Source: Thioalkalivibrio sp. ALJT (lineage in GTDB: Bacteria; Pseudomonadota; Gammaproteobacteria; Ectothiorhodospirales; Ectothiorhodospiraceae). Taken from it: a DNA stretch of 64,000 nucleotides. Below the pieces are notes generated by a model. It was not told the origin of the DNA. It was given only the letters and a program-made list of their open reading frames with translations, and searched no databases. Location: assembly GCF_000381825.1 (NCBI RefSeq), contig NZ_KB907128.1, positions 1 through 64,000 of the forward strand. Direction: 5' to 3'. How positions within the stretch are numbered: position 1 is the first letter of the stretch; each line of letters starts with the position of its first letter. The position numbers and the translations under genes are program-made. Below are positions 1 to 8,228 of this stretch, piece after piece.

Positions 1-212
1 AAACGCCTTCGCCATTTGGAAACCGTTTGCACCGACACCTGGTGCCGGGCCGCGATGTCTCGCCCGGAAAGGCCCTCGGAACTGTCCAGAATCAGCTCCG
101 CGCGTTGCTTTTCGGCCGCTGGCGTTTTGCGGCGCCGCACCCACTGCTGCAACTCGGCACGCTCAGCATCCGACAGGTCCAGCTTGATCGGTTTGCGACC
201 ACGTTGAGCCAT
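1..212 (-). CDS. IS630-family transposase, N-terminal part (cut by window edge)
   Basis: Read on the minus strand from an ATG at 212, this frame stays open to the window edge (70 codons). It begins MAQRGRKPIKLDLSDAERAE and continues with an Arg/Lys-rich helix and a helix-turn-helix (residues about 45-70, 'GLSGRDIAARHQVSVQTVSKW'-like, cut here), typical of the N-terminal DNA-binding domain of IS630/Tc1-mariner transposases. The DDE catalytic domain lies outside the window, so completeness cannot be judged. The terminal inverted repeat should lie between 213 and about 300, in an AT-rich stretch, but I could not fix its end with only one side visible. Confidence 0.8.
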   Translation of the reverse strand, partial: MAQRGRKPIKLDLSDAERAELQQWVRRRKTPAAEKQRAELILDSSEGLSGRDIAARHQVSVQTVSKWRRR

Positions 213-513
213 AACGCCCCCTCTCAAATGGAGATCAACCCATGGCCTATATTGTATAACGAACTAATGTTAAAGCACACTAAGTGCCATGCATGATCGG
301 GTTGGTAACCCGGTTTCACCCGGTCCGGTTCCGGTGCGCATGAACGGATGCTTCCCTGACGAGGAAGAAACGCCAGAAAAATTGTACCTCCGCACTGCAG
401 TGACTTTCGAGTGCGAACCATACGGGGTATCGCGGTGCCGTCAAGGAAACACCGAGTACCGTTCATCCTCGCGTGGCACCCCGGCTTCGGCCGCCTGGTG
501 TGCACGGTCCGGG
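213..513. other. Non-coding stretch beside the insertion sequence
   Basis: No convincing gene is visible. Bases about 240-290 are conspicuously AT-rich against a GC-rich genome and probably contain the outer end of the IS630 element. The rest shows no clear promoter, repeat or terminator. Confidence 0.5.
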
Positions 514-1140
514 TCATGGTGCAGGCGGGCCCGGGTCGTGTCCGCCAGGGGCGTCCCGGGTGTCGTCGGGACCCCGTGACCGCAGGTACAGGTGGATCAC
601 GATCCAGTCATAAAGGGCGTGGGTGACGATCACCACCAGCAGGTTTCCGGTGATGTGATAGAGCACGCCGAGATAAAGGCCGACCAGGGTCGCGAAGAAG
701 AAGTAGAAGCGGCTGATGCCGTGGGCCAGTCCGAATACCAGCGCCGCGACCAGGATCGCCGACACAGGGCCCCAGCGCGTCTCCAGCCAGCCCTGCAGAA
801 CGCCCCGCACCAGCAGTTCCTCGCCGACCCCGGCAAGAATGGAAAGCAGCAGCACGGCACCCGGCAGGGCACCATGGAATAACTGGCGGACGAAGCCGCG
901 TACCTGCTGTTCCAGCTTCCGGTAGGGCGCCCAGCCGCTGGCCGCCAGCACGGCCAGTAGTGCGAGCATCGGGAGTACTGCCAGAGCACCAAGGGTTGCG
1001 GCCTCGAGCGACCAGTGCAACTGGTCAGCCAGGGGGATGCCGGCGAAGCGGGCGAGGATCAGGGCCAGCGGAATCAGTGCAGCCTGGAACGCGATACCTG
1101 CCAGCAACGGATGCCTTGCGATGGCGCGGTGCAGGCTCAT
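514..1140 (-). CDS. CPBP-family intramembrane metalloprotease (CAAX/Abi type)
   Basis: A 208-residue, strongly hydrophobic protein. Motif 1 of the CPBP family is seen as G-EE-LLVRG at residues about 106-112 (paired Glu and Arg), motif 2 as FGLAH at about 136-140, and a last conserved His in THALYD near residue 173. These residues form the glutamate/histidine metal site of Rce1-like membrane proteases. Several membrane helices precede and surround the motifs, and the last 20 residues are a charged, Pro-rich tail. Substrates of most bacterial members are unknown; some mature bacteriocins or anchor proteins. The start has no strong ribosome binding site, so it may be somewhat off. Confidence 0.85.
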   Translation of the reverse strand: MSLHRAIARHPLLAGIAFQAALIPLALILARFAGIPLADQLHWSLEAATLGALAVLPMLALLAVLAASGWAPYRKLEQQVRGFVRQLFHGALPGAVLLLSILAGVGEELLVRGVLQGWLETRWGPVSAILVAALVFGLAHGISRFYFFFATLVGLYLGVLYHITGNLLVVIVTHALYDWIVIHLYLRSRGPDDTRDAPGGHDPGPPAP

Positions 1141-1229
1141 CGGCGCACGCGCACAGGAGGCGATGGATGATCGGTCGGTTTCATCGACCGCAGGATGCCC
1201 GATTACGGCTTTGTCTGTCGCGTCGGCAC

Positions 1230-1262
1230 AAAAAACCCCGCGCCGCCGGAGCGGACGCGGGG
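1230..1262 (-). terminator. Rho-independent terminator after the BCCT gene
   Basis: CCCCGCG (1236-1242) pairs with CGCGGGG (1256-1262). On the minus strand the stem is followed directly by a run of six T, 40 bases after the stop codon of the BCCT transporter. Confidence 0.85.
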
Positions 1263-1303
1263 TGTCGGGTCTGTGGCCGCGGGCCCAGCCCGCGACCGCA
1301 GGG

Positions 1304-2926
1304 TCAGGCCTTGGCTTCCTCGATCCGGACCAGGGCCAGTTCGTGGAAGAGCCCCTTCAACAGGCTCACGCTCATCAGAAGCAGCACGATGACGAATGGC
1401 AGCCCGGTACTGACGGCTCCGGCCTGCAGGGCCGTGAGGGCCGTGGCGCCACCGACCGCAAGCAGGACACCGGCGACGATCCCTTCAAAGGTGGCCCAGA
1501 ACAGCCGTTGCGACTGCGGAGCGTCGGTCTTGCCGCCGGAGGTGATCGAGTCGATCACCAGGGAGCCGGAATCCGACGAGGTCACGAAGAACACCAGCAC
1601 CAGTGCAATCGCCAGGAACGAAGTGATGGCGGTGAACGGCAGGTGCTCCAGCATCTGGAACAGCGCGAGGGACGAGTCCGTGATGCCTTCCGAGGCCAGG
1701 GCGCCGATGTTGTCGCGCACCTGATCCAGGCCCGAGCCGCCGAAGGCGCTCATCCAGATGACCGTGACCAGGGTCGGGACCAGCAGCACGGCCGTCACAA
1801 ACTGGCGCACGGTACGTCCACGCGAGACCCGCGCGATGAACATGCCGACAAACGGTGACCAGGAGATCCACCAGGCCCAGAAGAAGATGGTCCAGCTGTG
1901 GTAGAAGGTCTCGTCCTCGCGTCCGACCGGATTGGACAGGGGCAGGATGTACTGGGCGTATCCGCTCGCCGTGGTGCCCACGTTGGCCAGGAATGCGAGG
2001 ATCCCGCCAGCGATCATTACAAAGATCAGCAGCAGCGCGGCGAACATCAGGTTGATGTTGCTGAGTACCTTCACGCCCCCATTGATGCCGCGCATGATCG
2101 ACAGCAGGGCCACAATGGTGACCCCGATGATGATGGCGATCTGGGTGTTCAGGCCGGCTTCAATACCAAACAGGAACTCCAGGCCCGATGCGGCCTGCTG
2201 AGCCCCGAGTCCAAGAGACGTCGCCAGACCGAACATGGTGGCCAGTACGGCCAGGGTGTCGATCACGTGACCCAGCGGGCCCCAGACGCGTTCGCCGAAG
2301 ATCGGATAGAACGCCGAGCGGATGGTGAGCGGCAGGCCCTTGTTATATGCAAAGAAGGCCAGTGACAGGCCGACTACCGCGTAGATGGCCCAGGGGTGAA
2401 GGCCCCAGTGGTACATGGTCGCGCCCAGGGCGGCCTGGCGCGCTTCTTCGGTGCCGCCTTCAATGCCCAGCGGGGTGCCGAACCATTCAGTGAAGTAGCC
2501 CACCGGCTCCGCGACACTCCAGAACATCAGGCCGATGCCCATGCCGGCGGCGAACAGCATGGAGAACCAGGAGATGACGGAGAAGTCCGGTTTCGCATCC
2601 TGGCCACCGATGCGGATGCGCCCGATGGGCAGCACGATCAGGGCCAGGCAGAGCAGTACGAAGATATTGCCGGCGGACAGGAACAGCCAGTCGAAGGTGC
2701 GGCCGATCCATTGGCGTGTGGCGTCGAGGTTCGCGTTGGCCTGTTCCGGAAACACCAGGGACAGGATGACGAAGGCGATGATCAGAATGGCGCTGACGAC
2801 GAACACGGGATTGTGCAGGTCCAGCCCCAGCGGGTTGATGTTCTGTTCGCCGATTTCGTGTTCAGTGTCGTATTCGGCTTCCAGTTCTTTCTTTTGTTCT
2901 TCGAGGTTGTGAGGGTTTTCGCTCAA
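1304..2926 (-). CDS. BCCT-family betaine/carnitine/choline transporter
   Basis: A 540-residue secondary transporter with about 12 membrane helices. The family glycine motif GMGIGLMFW lies at about residues 128-136, and the signature helix with the aromatic box (WAWWISWSPFVG) followed by the conserved SRGRTVRQF loop lies at about 350-377. These make it a sodium- or proton-coupled importer of a quaternary ammonium osmolyte, most likely glycine betaine. The acidic N-terminal tail (about 30 residues rich in Glu) is long for the family and may sense ionic strength; that is inference. The start is a TTG with a strong AGGAG site (2931-2938 region) at good spacing. It fits an osmoadapted host and is transcribed alone, ending at the terminator near 1236-1262. 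Confidence 0.95.
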   Translation of the reverse strand: MSENPHNLEEQKKELEAEYDTEHEIGEQNINPLGLDLHNPVFVVSAILIIAFVILSLVFPEQANANLDATRQWIGRTFDWLFLSAGNIFVLLCLALIVLPIGRIRIGGQDAKPDFSVISWFSMLFAAGMGIGLMFWSVAEPVGYFTEWFGTPLGIEGGTEEARQAALGATMYHWGLHPWAIYAVVGLSLAFFAYNKGLPLTIRSAFYPIFGERVWGPLGHVIDTLAVLATMFGLATSLGLGAQQAASGLEFLFGIEAGLNTQIAIIIGVTIVALLSIMRGINGGVKVLSNINLMFAALLLIFVMIAGGILAFLANVGTTASGYAQYILPLSNPVGREDETFYHSWTIFFWAWWISWSPFVGMFIARVSRGRTVRQFVTAVLLVPTLVTVIWMSAFGGSGLDQVRDNIGALASEGITDSSLALFQMLEHLPFTAITSFLAIALVLVFFVTSSDSGSLVIDSITSGGKTDAPQSQRLFWATFEGIVAGVLLAVGGATALTALQAGAVSTGLPFVIVLLLMSVSLLKGLFHELALVRIEEAKA

Positions 2927-3042
2927 CGGTTTCTCCTGGTCCTTTGGATTTCGTGGGGCGTGTACTCAACCCGGTATCGGGAAATATCGATCAACAGGCA
3001 TGCTCGCGACGATCGTCCGAACTTCACCGGTTCCCGGTCGTG

Positions 3043-3231
3043 TCACGCAGCGAGCAGGCGTTTGGCCCGGTCGTCTGGATGGCCTCGCCATTGCCGATCT
3101 CCTGGCGCAATATCGGACCGGAGCCCCGACAGGGTCCGGAGCCCCTGACGCAACCGCTCGTAGCAATCGACAGTGCGCTCGGAACCGGCGTTGCGGCCCC
3201 CATGCAGCAGAAATACTGTCTTCTCGGCCAT
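3043..3231 (-). CDS. Small hypothetical protein (62 residues)
   Basis: A minus-strand frame from an ATG at 3231 with gene-like third-position GC. It starts MAEKTVFLLHGGRNAGSE and has no motif I recognise. There is no convincing ribosome binding site, and it sits in a 700-base gap upstream of the BCCT gene, on the same strand. It may be a real small gene, a remnant, or chance. Confidence 0.3.
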   Translation of the reverse strand: MAEKTVFLLHGGRNAGSERTVDCYERLRQGLRTLSGLRSDIAPGDRQWRGHPDDRAKRLLAA

Positions 3232-3295
3232 GACCGCGACGGGGTGGCCCGCAAGCCACGCGGCCGCGAGCGTGTTTGTTGACCCTGGTCTCCCC

Positions 3296-3368
3296 GGGAG
3301 CCAGTCGGATTCGGGACGGATCTGCTGCCTCGCAGCGCGCGACGATCGCCCAGACCCGACAAGCTCCT
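3296..3368 (+). repeat. Short form of an inverted-repeat-ended intergenic element (copy 1)
   Basis: About 73 bases beginning GGGAGCCAGTCGGATTCGGG and ending with GACGATCGCCCAGACCCGAC then AAGCTCCTG. Both ends match the ends of the longer elements at 18532-18697 and 35712-35877, while the middle is missing. A second short copy lies in opposite orientation at 3974-4047, so the two flank the gene at 3663. Confidence 0.7.
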
Positions 3369-3662
3369 GTCAAGAGAGTAAAACTGTGCACATCCCGAAT
3401 TGCAAACGGGATCGTCGGTTACCGTTTTGGCGGTGTGATTTGGCGGCTGGACGCAGGTTGTTGCCGGACGGAGCGGGGCGTATGCAGCGAGGGCCGGTCT
3501 GTCGTCTCGACCAGGGCCATTGCGAATGGTGTACAGCCGCTGGTGGTATTGCGAGGGAGCGGCCCGAGGGCATACAGGGTATGCCGGATCGTGAGGTAGG
3601 CGGTACCGGGTGTCGGCCGCTACCATGACGAAACGTGGATGGATGGCTTGCGAGGAGAACGG

Positions 3663-3968
3663 ATGAAGGCCTTGTTGATTGACCCGGAACCGCAGACGAT
3701 TGAACCAGTAGAGGTGGAAGGGCGCGAGGATATCGCGCGGCTGATCGGCTTTGACACGCTCGAGTCGGACGTGATCGGGCCGGATGGAGATTGCCTGTAC
3801 TTCGACGAGGAGTGCTTCCTGCGCGGAACGAGCGGGCGGTTCCAGATCGACAGCGTGATCCCGGTCTCCGGCAAGGGCGTGGTCGTTGGCAGTACGGACG
3901 ATGGCGCCCGGTTGCAGGATGTGGTTTCCGATCCCGAGTCGCTGCGGGCACGGCTGAAGTATCTGTAG
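3663..3968 (+). CDS. Small acidic hypothetical protein (DUF3846-like)
   Basis: A 101-residue soluble, acidic protein beginning MKALLIDPEPQTIEPVEVEG. The pattern of an N-terminal beta strand, a 'reDIARLIGFDTLE' helix, a 'GDCLYFDEECFL' strand pair and a late 'GKGVVVGSTDDG' segment resembles DUF3846 domains found in phage and plasmid proteins; this match is from memory of the family pattern and is moderate. The ATG at 3663 has a GAGGAG site 6-11 bases upstream, better than the earlier in-frame ATG at 3639. Function unknown. It stands alone between two inverted copies of a short intergenic repeat (3296-3368 and 3974-4047). Confidence 0.7.
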   Translation: MKALLIDPEPQTIEPVEVEGREDIARLIGFDTLESDVIGPDGDCLYFDEECFLRGTSGRFQIDSVIPVSGKGVVVGSTDDGARLQDVVSDPESLRARLKYL

Positions 3969-3973
3969 TGAGC

Positions 3974-4047
3974 CGGTGCCTGGCGGGTTGGGGCGATCGT
4001 CGGGCGCGCGGGGCAGCAGATTCGTCCCGAATCCGACGGACTCCCGG
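3974..4047 (-). repeat. Short form of the inverted-repeat-ended intergenic element (copy 2)
   Basis: The reverse complement starts CGGGAGTCCGTCGGATTCGG and ends CCCAACCCGCCAGGCACCGG, matching copy 1 (3296-3368) over nearly its whole length, in opposite orientation. Confidence 0.7.
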
Positions 4048-4071
4048 GTCGGCAGGCGCCCGCGGGGCGAG

Positions 4072-4338
4072 TCAGCGTAGCTGGCTGTCCCTGGAGGCAC
4101 GGCGGTTATAGGGGCCGGATGACTGCTGGCGTGCATCCTGCGCCTCCTGGCAGGTCACGCACAGGCGAACCCCCGGCAGGGCCTGGCGCCGCCCTTCGGG
4201 GATCGCTGCGTTGCACGCCTCGCACGTGGTCAGGCTCGAGCCCGCCGGGATCCGGCTGCGTACGCGCTGCAGGGCATCTTCGACCGTGTGGTCGATCTGT
4301 TCCTGCTCGGCGCCATCTTTCGCCCATCCACCTGCCAT
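4072..4338 (-). CDS. ybiI: DksA/TraR-family C4 zinc-finger protein, YbiI-like
   Basis: An 88-residue protein with C-x2-C at 39-42 (CEAC) and C-x2-C at 60-63 (CVTC), spaced as in the zinc finger of DksA/TraR proteins. The N terminus (MAGGWAKDGA-EQ) and the C terminus (YNRRASRDSQLR) match E. coli YbiI closely. Unlike DksA it lacks the long coiled coil, so a role in the RNA polymerase secondary channel is possible but unproven. The start at 4338 has a GGAGG site 8-12 bases upstream. It lies 65 bases after trpB on the same strand and could be read with it. Confidence 0.9.
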   Translation of the reverse strand: MAGGWAKDGAEQEQIDHTVEDALQRVRSRIPAGSSLTTCEACNAAIPEGRRQALPGVRLCVTCQEAQDARQQSSGPYNRRASRDSQLR

Positions 4339-4403
4339 TGTGTCTGCCTCCGGGGCGCTGCCGGGCCCGAACTCGGGATACCCCAAGGACGGGCCCGGCT
4401 CCC

Positions 4404-5600
4404 TCAGCCGTGCCCGAACTCGCGGGCGACGTAGTCGATGTCCTTGTCGCCGCGCCCGGAGAGGTTGGCCAGGAGGGTTGTGCCCGGGTTTTCGCGGCCG
4501 TGTTTCATGGCCCAGGCCACGGCATGGGCACTTTCCAGTGCCGGGATGATCCCTTCGGTGCGCGAGAGCTGGTAGAACGCATTCAGGGTCTCGTCGTCGT
4601 TGATGGCGTGATAGATCACGCGCCCGGTGGTGTTCAGGTAGGAGTGTTCCGGGCCGACGCCGGGGTAGTCCAGGCCCGAGGCAATCGAGTGGACGGGCGC
4701 CGGGTTGCCTTCGTCGTCGGCCAGCAGCATGCACTTGAAACCGTGGATCATGCCGGGTTTGCCGTAGGTCATGGTGGCCGAATGCTCGCCCAGCTTCGTG
4801 CCGCGCCCCAGCGGCTCCACCCCGTTCAACTGTACCGCCTCGTCCTCGATAAAGCCGGAAAACATGCCCATCGCGTTGGAACCACCGCCGACGCAGGCGA
4901 CGACGTGATCGGGCAGTTCGCCGGCGCTCATTTCGAGATATTGTTCGCGAGCCTCGATGCCGACCACGGACTGGAAGTTGCGCACCATCTGCGGGAACGG
5001 ATGCGGCCCGACGACCGAGCCGATCGCGAACAGGGCTTCGTCGGCCTGCGCAAGATAGGACTGGAACGCCGAATCCACCGCCTCTTTCAACGAGCGCCCG
5101 CCGAAGGAGACCGGCACCACTCGGGCACCCATCAGCTTCATGCGGGTCACGTTGGGGGCCTCCTTGGCGATGTCGATCTCACCCATGTGGATCTCGCATT
5201 CCATGCCGAAATAGGCGGCAGCGGTGGCCAGGGCCACGCCGTGCTGACCGGCACCGGTCTCGGCGATCAGCTTCTTCTTGCCCATGTGTTTGGCCAGCAG
5301 GGCCTCGCCCATGCAGTGGTTCAGCTTGTGCGCGCCGGAATGGTTGAGGTCCTCGCGCTTGAGGTAGATGTGCGCGCCCACCGCCCGGCTCAGATTGTGG
5401 GCGTAGTAGACGGGGGTGGGGCGCCCCTGATAGTGCTTGCGGATGTAGCGCAGTTCGTTCAGGAAATCGCCGGAACGCGCCAGCGTGCGGTAGGCGCGGT
5501 TGATCTCCTCGAAGTGCGGCTCCAGTTCCGGTGGCAGGAAGGCGCCGCCAAAATCTCCGAAATAGCCCTCGGGGCTGGGAAAGTCCTTAAGATATGACAT
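4404..5600 (-). CDS. trpB: Tryptophan synthase beta chain, orphan and divergent
   Basis: A 398-residue PLP enzyme, the usual TrpB length. Visible are the Schiff-base lysine in GAHKLNH (about residue 84), the catalytic glutamate in AETGAGQHG, the phosphate-binding GGGSNA loop and the LSGRGDKD motif near the C terminus. TrpB condenses indole with serine to make tryptophan. No trpA or other trp gene is near. Normally conserved positions differ: [14 protein letters not shown] replaces the usual HK(I/T)N-x-LGQALLAK, and the N terminus reads GAFLPPEL instead of QYVPE. It may be a second, stand-alone TrpB paralogue working without TrpA. The start is placed at 5600 (MSYLKDF) because the in-frame upstream extension (to 5684) is not TrpB-like. 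Confidence 0.93.
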   Translation of the reverse strand: MSYLKDFPSPEGYFGDFGGAFLPPELEPHFEEINRAYRTLARSGDFLNELRYIRKHYQGRPTPVYYAHNLSRAVGAHIYLKREDLNHSGAHKLNHCMGEALLAKHMGKKKLIAETGAGQHGVALATAAAYFGMECEIHMGEIDIAKEAPNVTRMKLMGARVVPVSFGGRSLKEAVDSAFQSYLAQADEALFAIGSVVGPHPFPQMVRNFQSVVGIEAREQYLEMSAGELPDHVVACVGGGSNAMGMFSGFIEDEAVQLNGVEPLGRGTKLGEHSATMTYGKPGMIHGFKCMLLADDEGNPAPVHSIASGLDYPGVGPEHSYLNTTGRVIYHAINDDETLNAFYQLSRTEGIIPALESAHAVAWAMKHGRENPGTTLLANLSGRGDKDIDYVAREFGHG

Positions 5601-5730
5601 GGGCAGTCTCGATCCATTGCGGTGGTGGCGGCCCGCAGGGGTGGGGCGCGGTCCTATGATCCTTTTCCCGGCCCGGCTTGCCAACCCGGTCGGGGTGGGA
5701 TACCCGCAAGGCCGGACGAGCGTCGGCGGC

Positions 5731-6264
5731 TCACCCGGTCAGTTCCGTCAGGATGCGCTCGTGAAGCTCGCGATCGTCCGGGCTGTGCAGTACGAAGCGC
5801 ACATGCCCGACCGTGTCCAGCCGCGGGGTGGCGTCGATCACGGTCTGCAGGGCGATGCGGGCGGCCTCCTCGATCGGATAGCCGAAGGCTCCGGTGGACA
5901 GCGCGGGGAAGGCGACACTGTAGACCCCGGCCTCCTCGGCGCGGGTCAGCGCATTGCGGTAGCAGGCGCACAGCAGACGGCTGGCGGGCTCGTCGCGCCC
6001 GTAGACCGGGCCCAGGCAGTGGATCACGAAGCGATTGGGCAGGTTATGGCCCTTGGTCAGGACGGCCTGTCCGGGTTCGATGGGGGCCAGCGGCTGACAC
6101 TCGCGCTCGAGCCCGGGGCCGGCCGCCCGGTGGATGGCACCGGCTACCCCGCCGCCCGGCCGCAGCCAGGCATTGGCGGCATTGACCACCGCGTCCATGT
6201 CGTGTTGCGCCGCGATATCGCCGCTGAGGCACTCGATGATGATCCCGTGGACCTTGATACGCAT
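5731..6264 (-). CDS. Macro-domain protein, probable O-acetyl-ADP-ribose deacetylase
   Basis: A 177-residue macro domain. The ADP-ribose-binding features are visible: GDIAAQ-HD near residue 15, [19 protein letters not shown] (residues about 24-42) and the phosphate loop [15 protein letters not shown] (about 116-130). The family, with E. coli YmdB, removes ADP-ribose or O-acetyl groups from ADP-ribose adducts. The start at 6264 has a GGGGAAG stretch upstream. A tiny open frame (6299-6418) sits 34 bases upstream on the same strand. Confidence 0.92.
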   Translation of the reverse strand: MRIKVHGIIIECLSGDIAAQHDMDAVVNAANAWLRPGGGVAGAIHRAAGPGLERECQPLAPIEPGQAVLTKGHNLPNRFVIHCLGPVYGRDEPASRLLCACYRNALTRAEEAGVYSVAFPALSTGAFGYPIEEAARIALQTVIDATPRLDTVGHVRFVLHSPDDRELHERILTELTG

Positions 6265-6298
6265 GCGCTTCCCCCGGTTCAGCCGTGACGCTCGTGCC

Positions 6299-6418
6299 TC
6301 AAGCATAGGGTACGCAGGTGAGGCGGTCACGGACCGGGGCGGTGAGTTCCAGCGAGCACCGGCGCGCGTCATGGTCGAACGTCGTGGTGGTGATGATCAG
6401 TTCGTTGAAGGTCGGCAT
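6299..6418 (-). CDS. Possible 39-residue protein upstream of the macro-domain gene
   Basis: A short frame on the minus strand from an ATG at 6418, MPTFNELIITTTTF at its start and ending TCVPYA. Third codon positions are mostly G or C like the neighbours, and an AAGGA ribosome binding site lies 6 bases upstream. It ends 34 bases before the macro-domain start, so the two could form an operon. I do not recognise it. Confidence 0.5.
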   Translation of the reverse strand: MPTFNELIITTTTFDHDARRCSLELTAPVRDRLTCVPYA

Positions 6419-6543
6419 CGCGGTCCTTGCAAGACCGGGCGTCCAGGATGCAGGCGCCGGCAGTTCGCACGGGGTCTATAGTTGAAAGATGTCCGGACGG
6501 GCGATTCACGCGCTCCCGGCCGGGATCGCGAGGGAGGTCTTCC

Positions 6544-7017
6544 ATGACGATTTCCAGAACCCTTGAAACCTTTCTCGACGCGCATGCGGTGGCGTATCAG
6601 CTGGTGCGTCACCCGCACTCCGATTCGGCCAGTCGTTCTGCCGAGGCCGCCCATGTCCCCGGTGACGAGGTGGCCAAGGCGGTGCTGCTGGTCGAGGAGG
6701 ACGGGCAGTATCGGCTGGTGATTGTTCCCGCGACACGGCGGGTAAAGCTGGGGCGGCTGCACCGCCTGCTGGGCGAGCACGTGGGGCTGGCGACCGAGGA
6801 CGAGGTGGCCGATGTGTTTGCCGACTGCGAGCGAGGCGCGATCCCGGCCCTTGGTCCCGCTTTCGGGCTGGAAACCCTGGTGGATGAGAGCCTGCTTGAA
6901 CAGCGCCACGTCTATCTCGAGGCGGGCGACCATGAATGCCTGGTACGACTGCGCGAGCCCGATTTCCGCTTTCTGTTGGGGCAGCCGCGGCGGGGGCAGT
7001 TCAGCGCGCACGTCTGA
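6544..7017 (+). CDS. YbaK/EbsC-family aminoacyl-tRNA deacylase-like protein
   Basis: A 157-residue YbaK-fold protein: early HPHSDSASRSAEAAHVPGDE (residues 20-39), a lysine in DEVAKAVLLV (about 43), and a late ALGPAFGLETLVDESLL segment as in the trans-editing domain family. Members hydrolyse mischarged tRNA (for example Cys-tRNA-Pro or Ala-tRNA-Pro) or are of unknown target; which one applies cannot be told here. The ATG at 6544 has GGGAGG 5 bases upstream. It converges on the next minus-strand operon across a strong palindrome at 7091-7113. Confidence 0.88.
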   Translation: MTISRTLETFLDAHAVAYQLVRHPHSDSASRSAEAAHVPGDEVAKAVLLVEEDGQYRLVIVPATRRVKLGRLHRLLGEHVGLATEDEVADVFADCERGAIPALGPAFGLETLVDESLLEQRHVYLEAGDHECLVRLREPDFRFLLGQPRRGQFSAHV

Positions 7018-7090
7018 CGACTGTGCCCCGGCCGGCGAGGCCGTCCAGTGCCGGTCCCGGGACGGGCGGTGCTGACGAAGGCTCCGGGGT

Positions 7091-7113
7091 GACCGGGCGC
7101 TGAGCGCCCGGTC
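7091..7113. terminator. Strong hairpin between converging genes
   Basis: GACCGGGCGC (7091-7100), a 3-base loop and GCGCCCGGTC (7104-7113) form a perfect 10-bp stem between the ends of the YbaK-like gene and the desuccinylase gene. No T run follows, so termination is inferred from position and stem strength. Confidence 0.5.
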
Positions 7114-7150
7114 GTCCTCGGCTTCGATGCGAGGACAAGCACTTGTGCGA

Positions 7151-8227
7151 CTACGCCTGTGGTGCCTCCCGCGAGGGTTCGTCGGCGTAGGGATAGTCGC
7201 TGGCCTCGAGGCTTTCCTGGAACGTCTCCAGACGTTCGACGGCGAGATCGGTGCGGTTGAACTGGGCGATGTGGAACAGCGCGTCGCCTTCGTTGATCAG
7301 CGGCAGGTTGAGCTCACCGATGATGATGCCCGAGGCCGGGGCGAGGATCTCGGTCTCGGTCTCGCCAAAGGGGTCGGAGATGATGGCCAGCCGGGTCTGG
7401 TCCCGCGTGACCCGGTCGCCCTGGCGGACAAAGGTGCGCAGGATGCCACTTTGCGGCGCGCGCACCCAGCCGCTGCTGCGCGCGAGGATGGGCTCCTTGC
7501 GCGCGCGCCGCCGGCTGGCCGGGAGCATCTCCAGGTGACGCATGACCTCGATAATGCCGTGCACGCCACCGCGGATGGAGAGTTCGTCGAAGCGCAGGGC
7601 CTCGCCAGCCTCGTACAGCAGAATCGGGATCTGGCGCTCCGCCGCGGCTTCGCGCAGGGATCCGTCGCGCAGTGCGGAGTTGAGCACCACCGGGGTGCCA
7701 AAGGCCCGTGCCAGCTCGCGGGTCTCGCGATGGTCCAGGTTGGCCCGGATCTGCGGCAGATTGGAACGGTGGATGGCGCCGGTATGCAGGTCGATGCCGT
7801 GGGTGCTGCGTTGCACGATCTCGCGCATGAACAGGCGCGCCACGCGCGCGCCCAGCGAGCCCTTCTGCGAACCCGGAAAGCAGCGGTTCAGGTCACGGCG
7901 GTCGGGCAGGTAGCGGCTCTGGTTGATGAATCCGTGCATGTTGACCACCGGAACCGCCAGCAGGGTGCCCTTCATGCGCCGCAGGGCCGGGACCTTCAGC
8001 AGGCGGCGAATGATCTCCACCCCGTTAATCTCGTCCCCGTGGATGGCGGCACTGACGAACAGGACCGGGCCCTTGCGCCGACCGCATAGCACCTGTACCG
8101 GCATTTGGGTGGGGGTGTGGGTGTACAGAGCGCCGAGCTGAAGTTCCACGGTGCGCCTTTCGCCGGGCTGCACCGTGGTGCCGCCAAGGGTGATCGGGTC
8201 GTTGCGCAGGGCGCGGGGTGTGGCCAT
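7151..8227 (-). CDS. Succinylglutamate desuccinylase/aspartoacylase-family zinc hydrolase
   Basis: A 358-residue M14-like protein. The zinc ligands are seen in SAAIHGDEINGVEI (His-x2-Glu, residues about 60-73) and a later His in GIDLHTGAIHRSN; DLNRCFPG and an R-x-N motif bind substrate. The C-terminal third (from about residue 250) is a separate beta-rich, lipoyl/biotinyl-like domain (SSGWVRAPQSGIL ... APASGIIIGE). It is the third gene of the rimB-rimK-hydrolase operon and starts one base after rimK ends. In that setting it may trim glutamate or another acyl group added by the RimK ligase; that is inference. Confidence 0.88.
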   Translation of the reverse strand: MATPRALRNDPITLGGTTVQPGERRTVELQLGALYTHTPTQMPVQVLCGRRKGPVLFVSAAIHGDEINGVEIIRRLLKVPALRRMKGTLLAVPVVNMHGFINQSRYLPDRRDLNRCFPGSQKGSLGARVARLFMREIVQRSTHGIDLHTGAIHRSNLPQIRANLDHRETRELARAFGTPVVLNSALRDGSLREAAAERQIPILLYEAGEALRFDELSIRGGVHGIIEVMRHLEMLPASRRRARKEPILARSSGWVRAPQSGILRTFVRQGDRVTRDQTRLAIISDPFGETETEILAPASGIIIGELNLPLINEGDALFHIAQFNRTDLAVERLETFQESLEASDYPYADEPSREAPQA

Positions 8228-8228
8228 G

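Noticed and set aside
224-517. A 97-codon minus-strand frame next to the IS630 end
   Set aside because: No ribosome binding site, composition unlike neighbouring genes and covering the likely insertion-sequence end.
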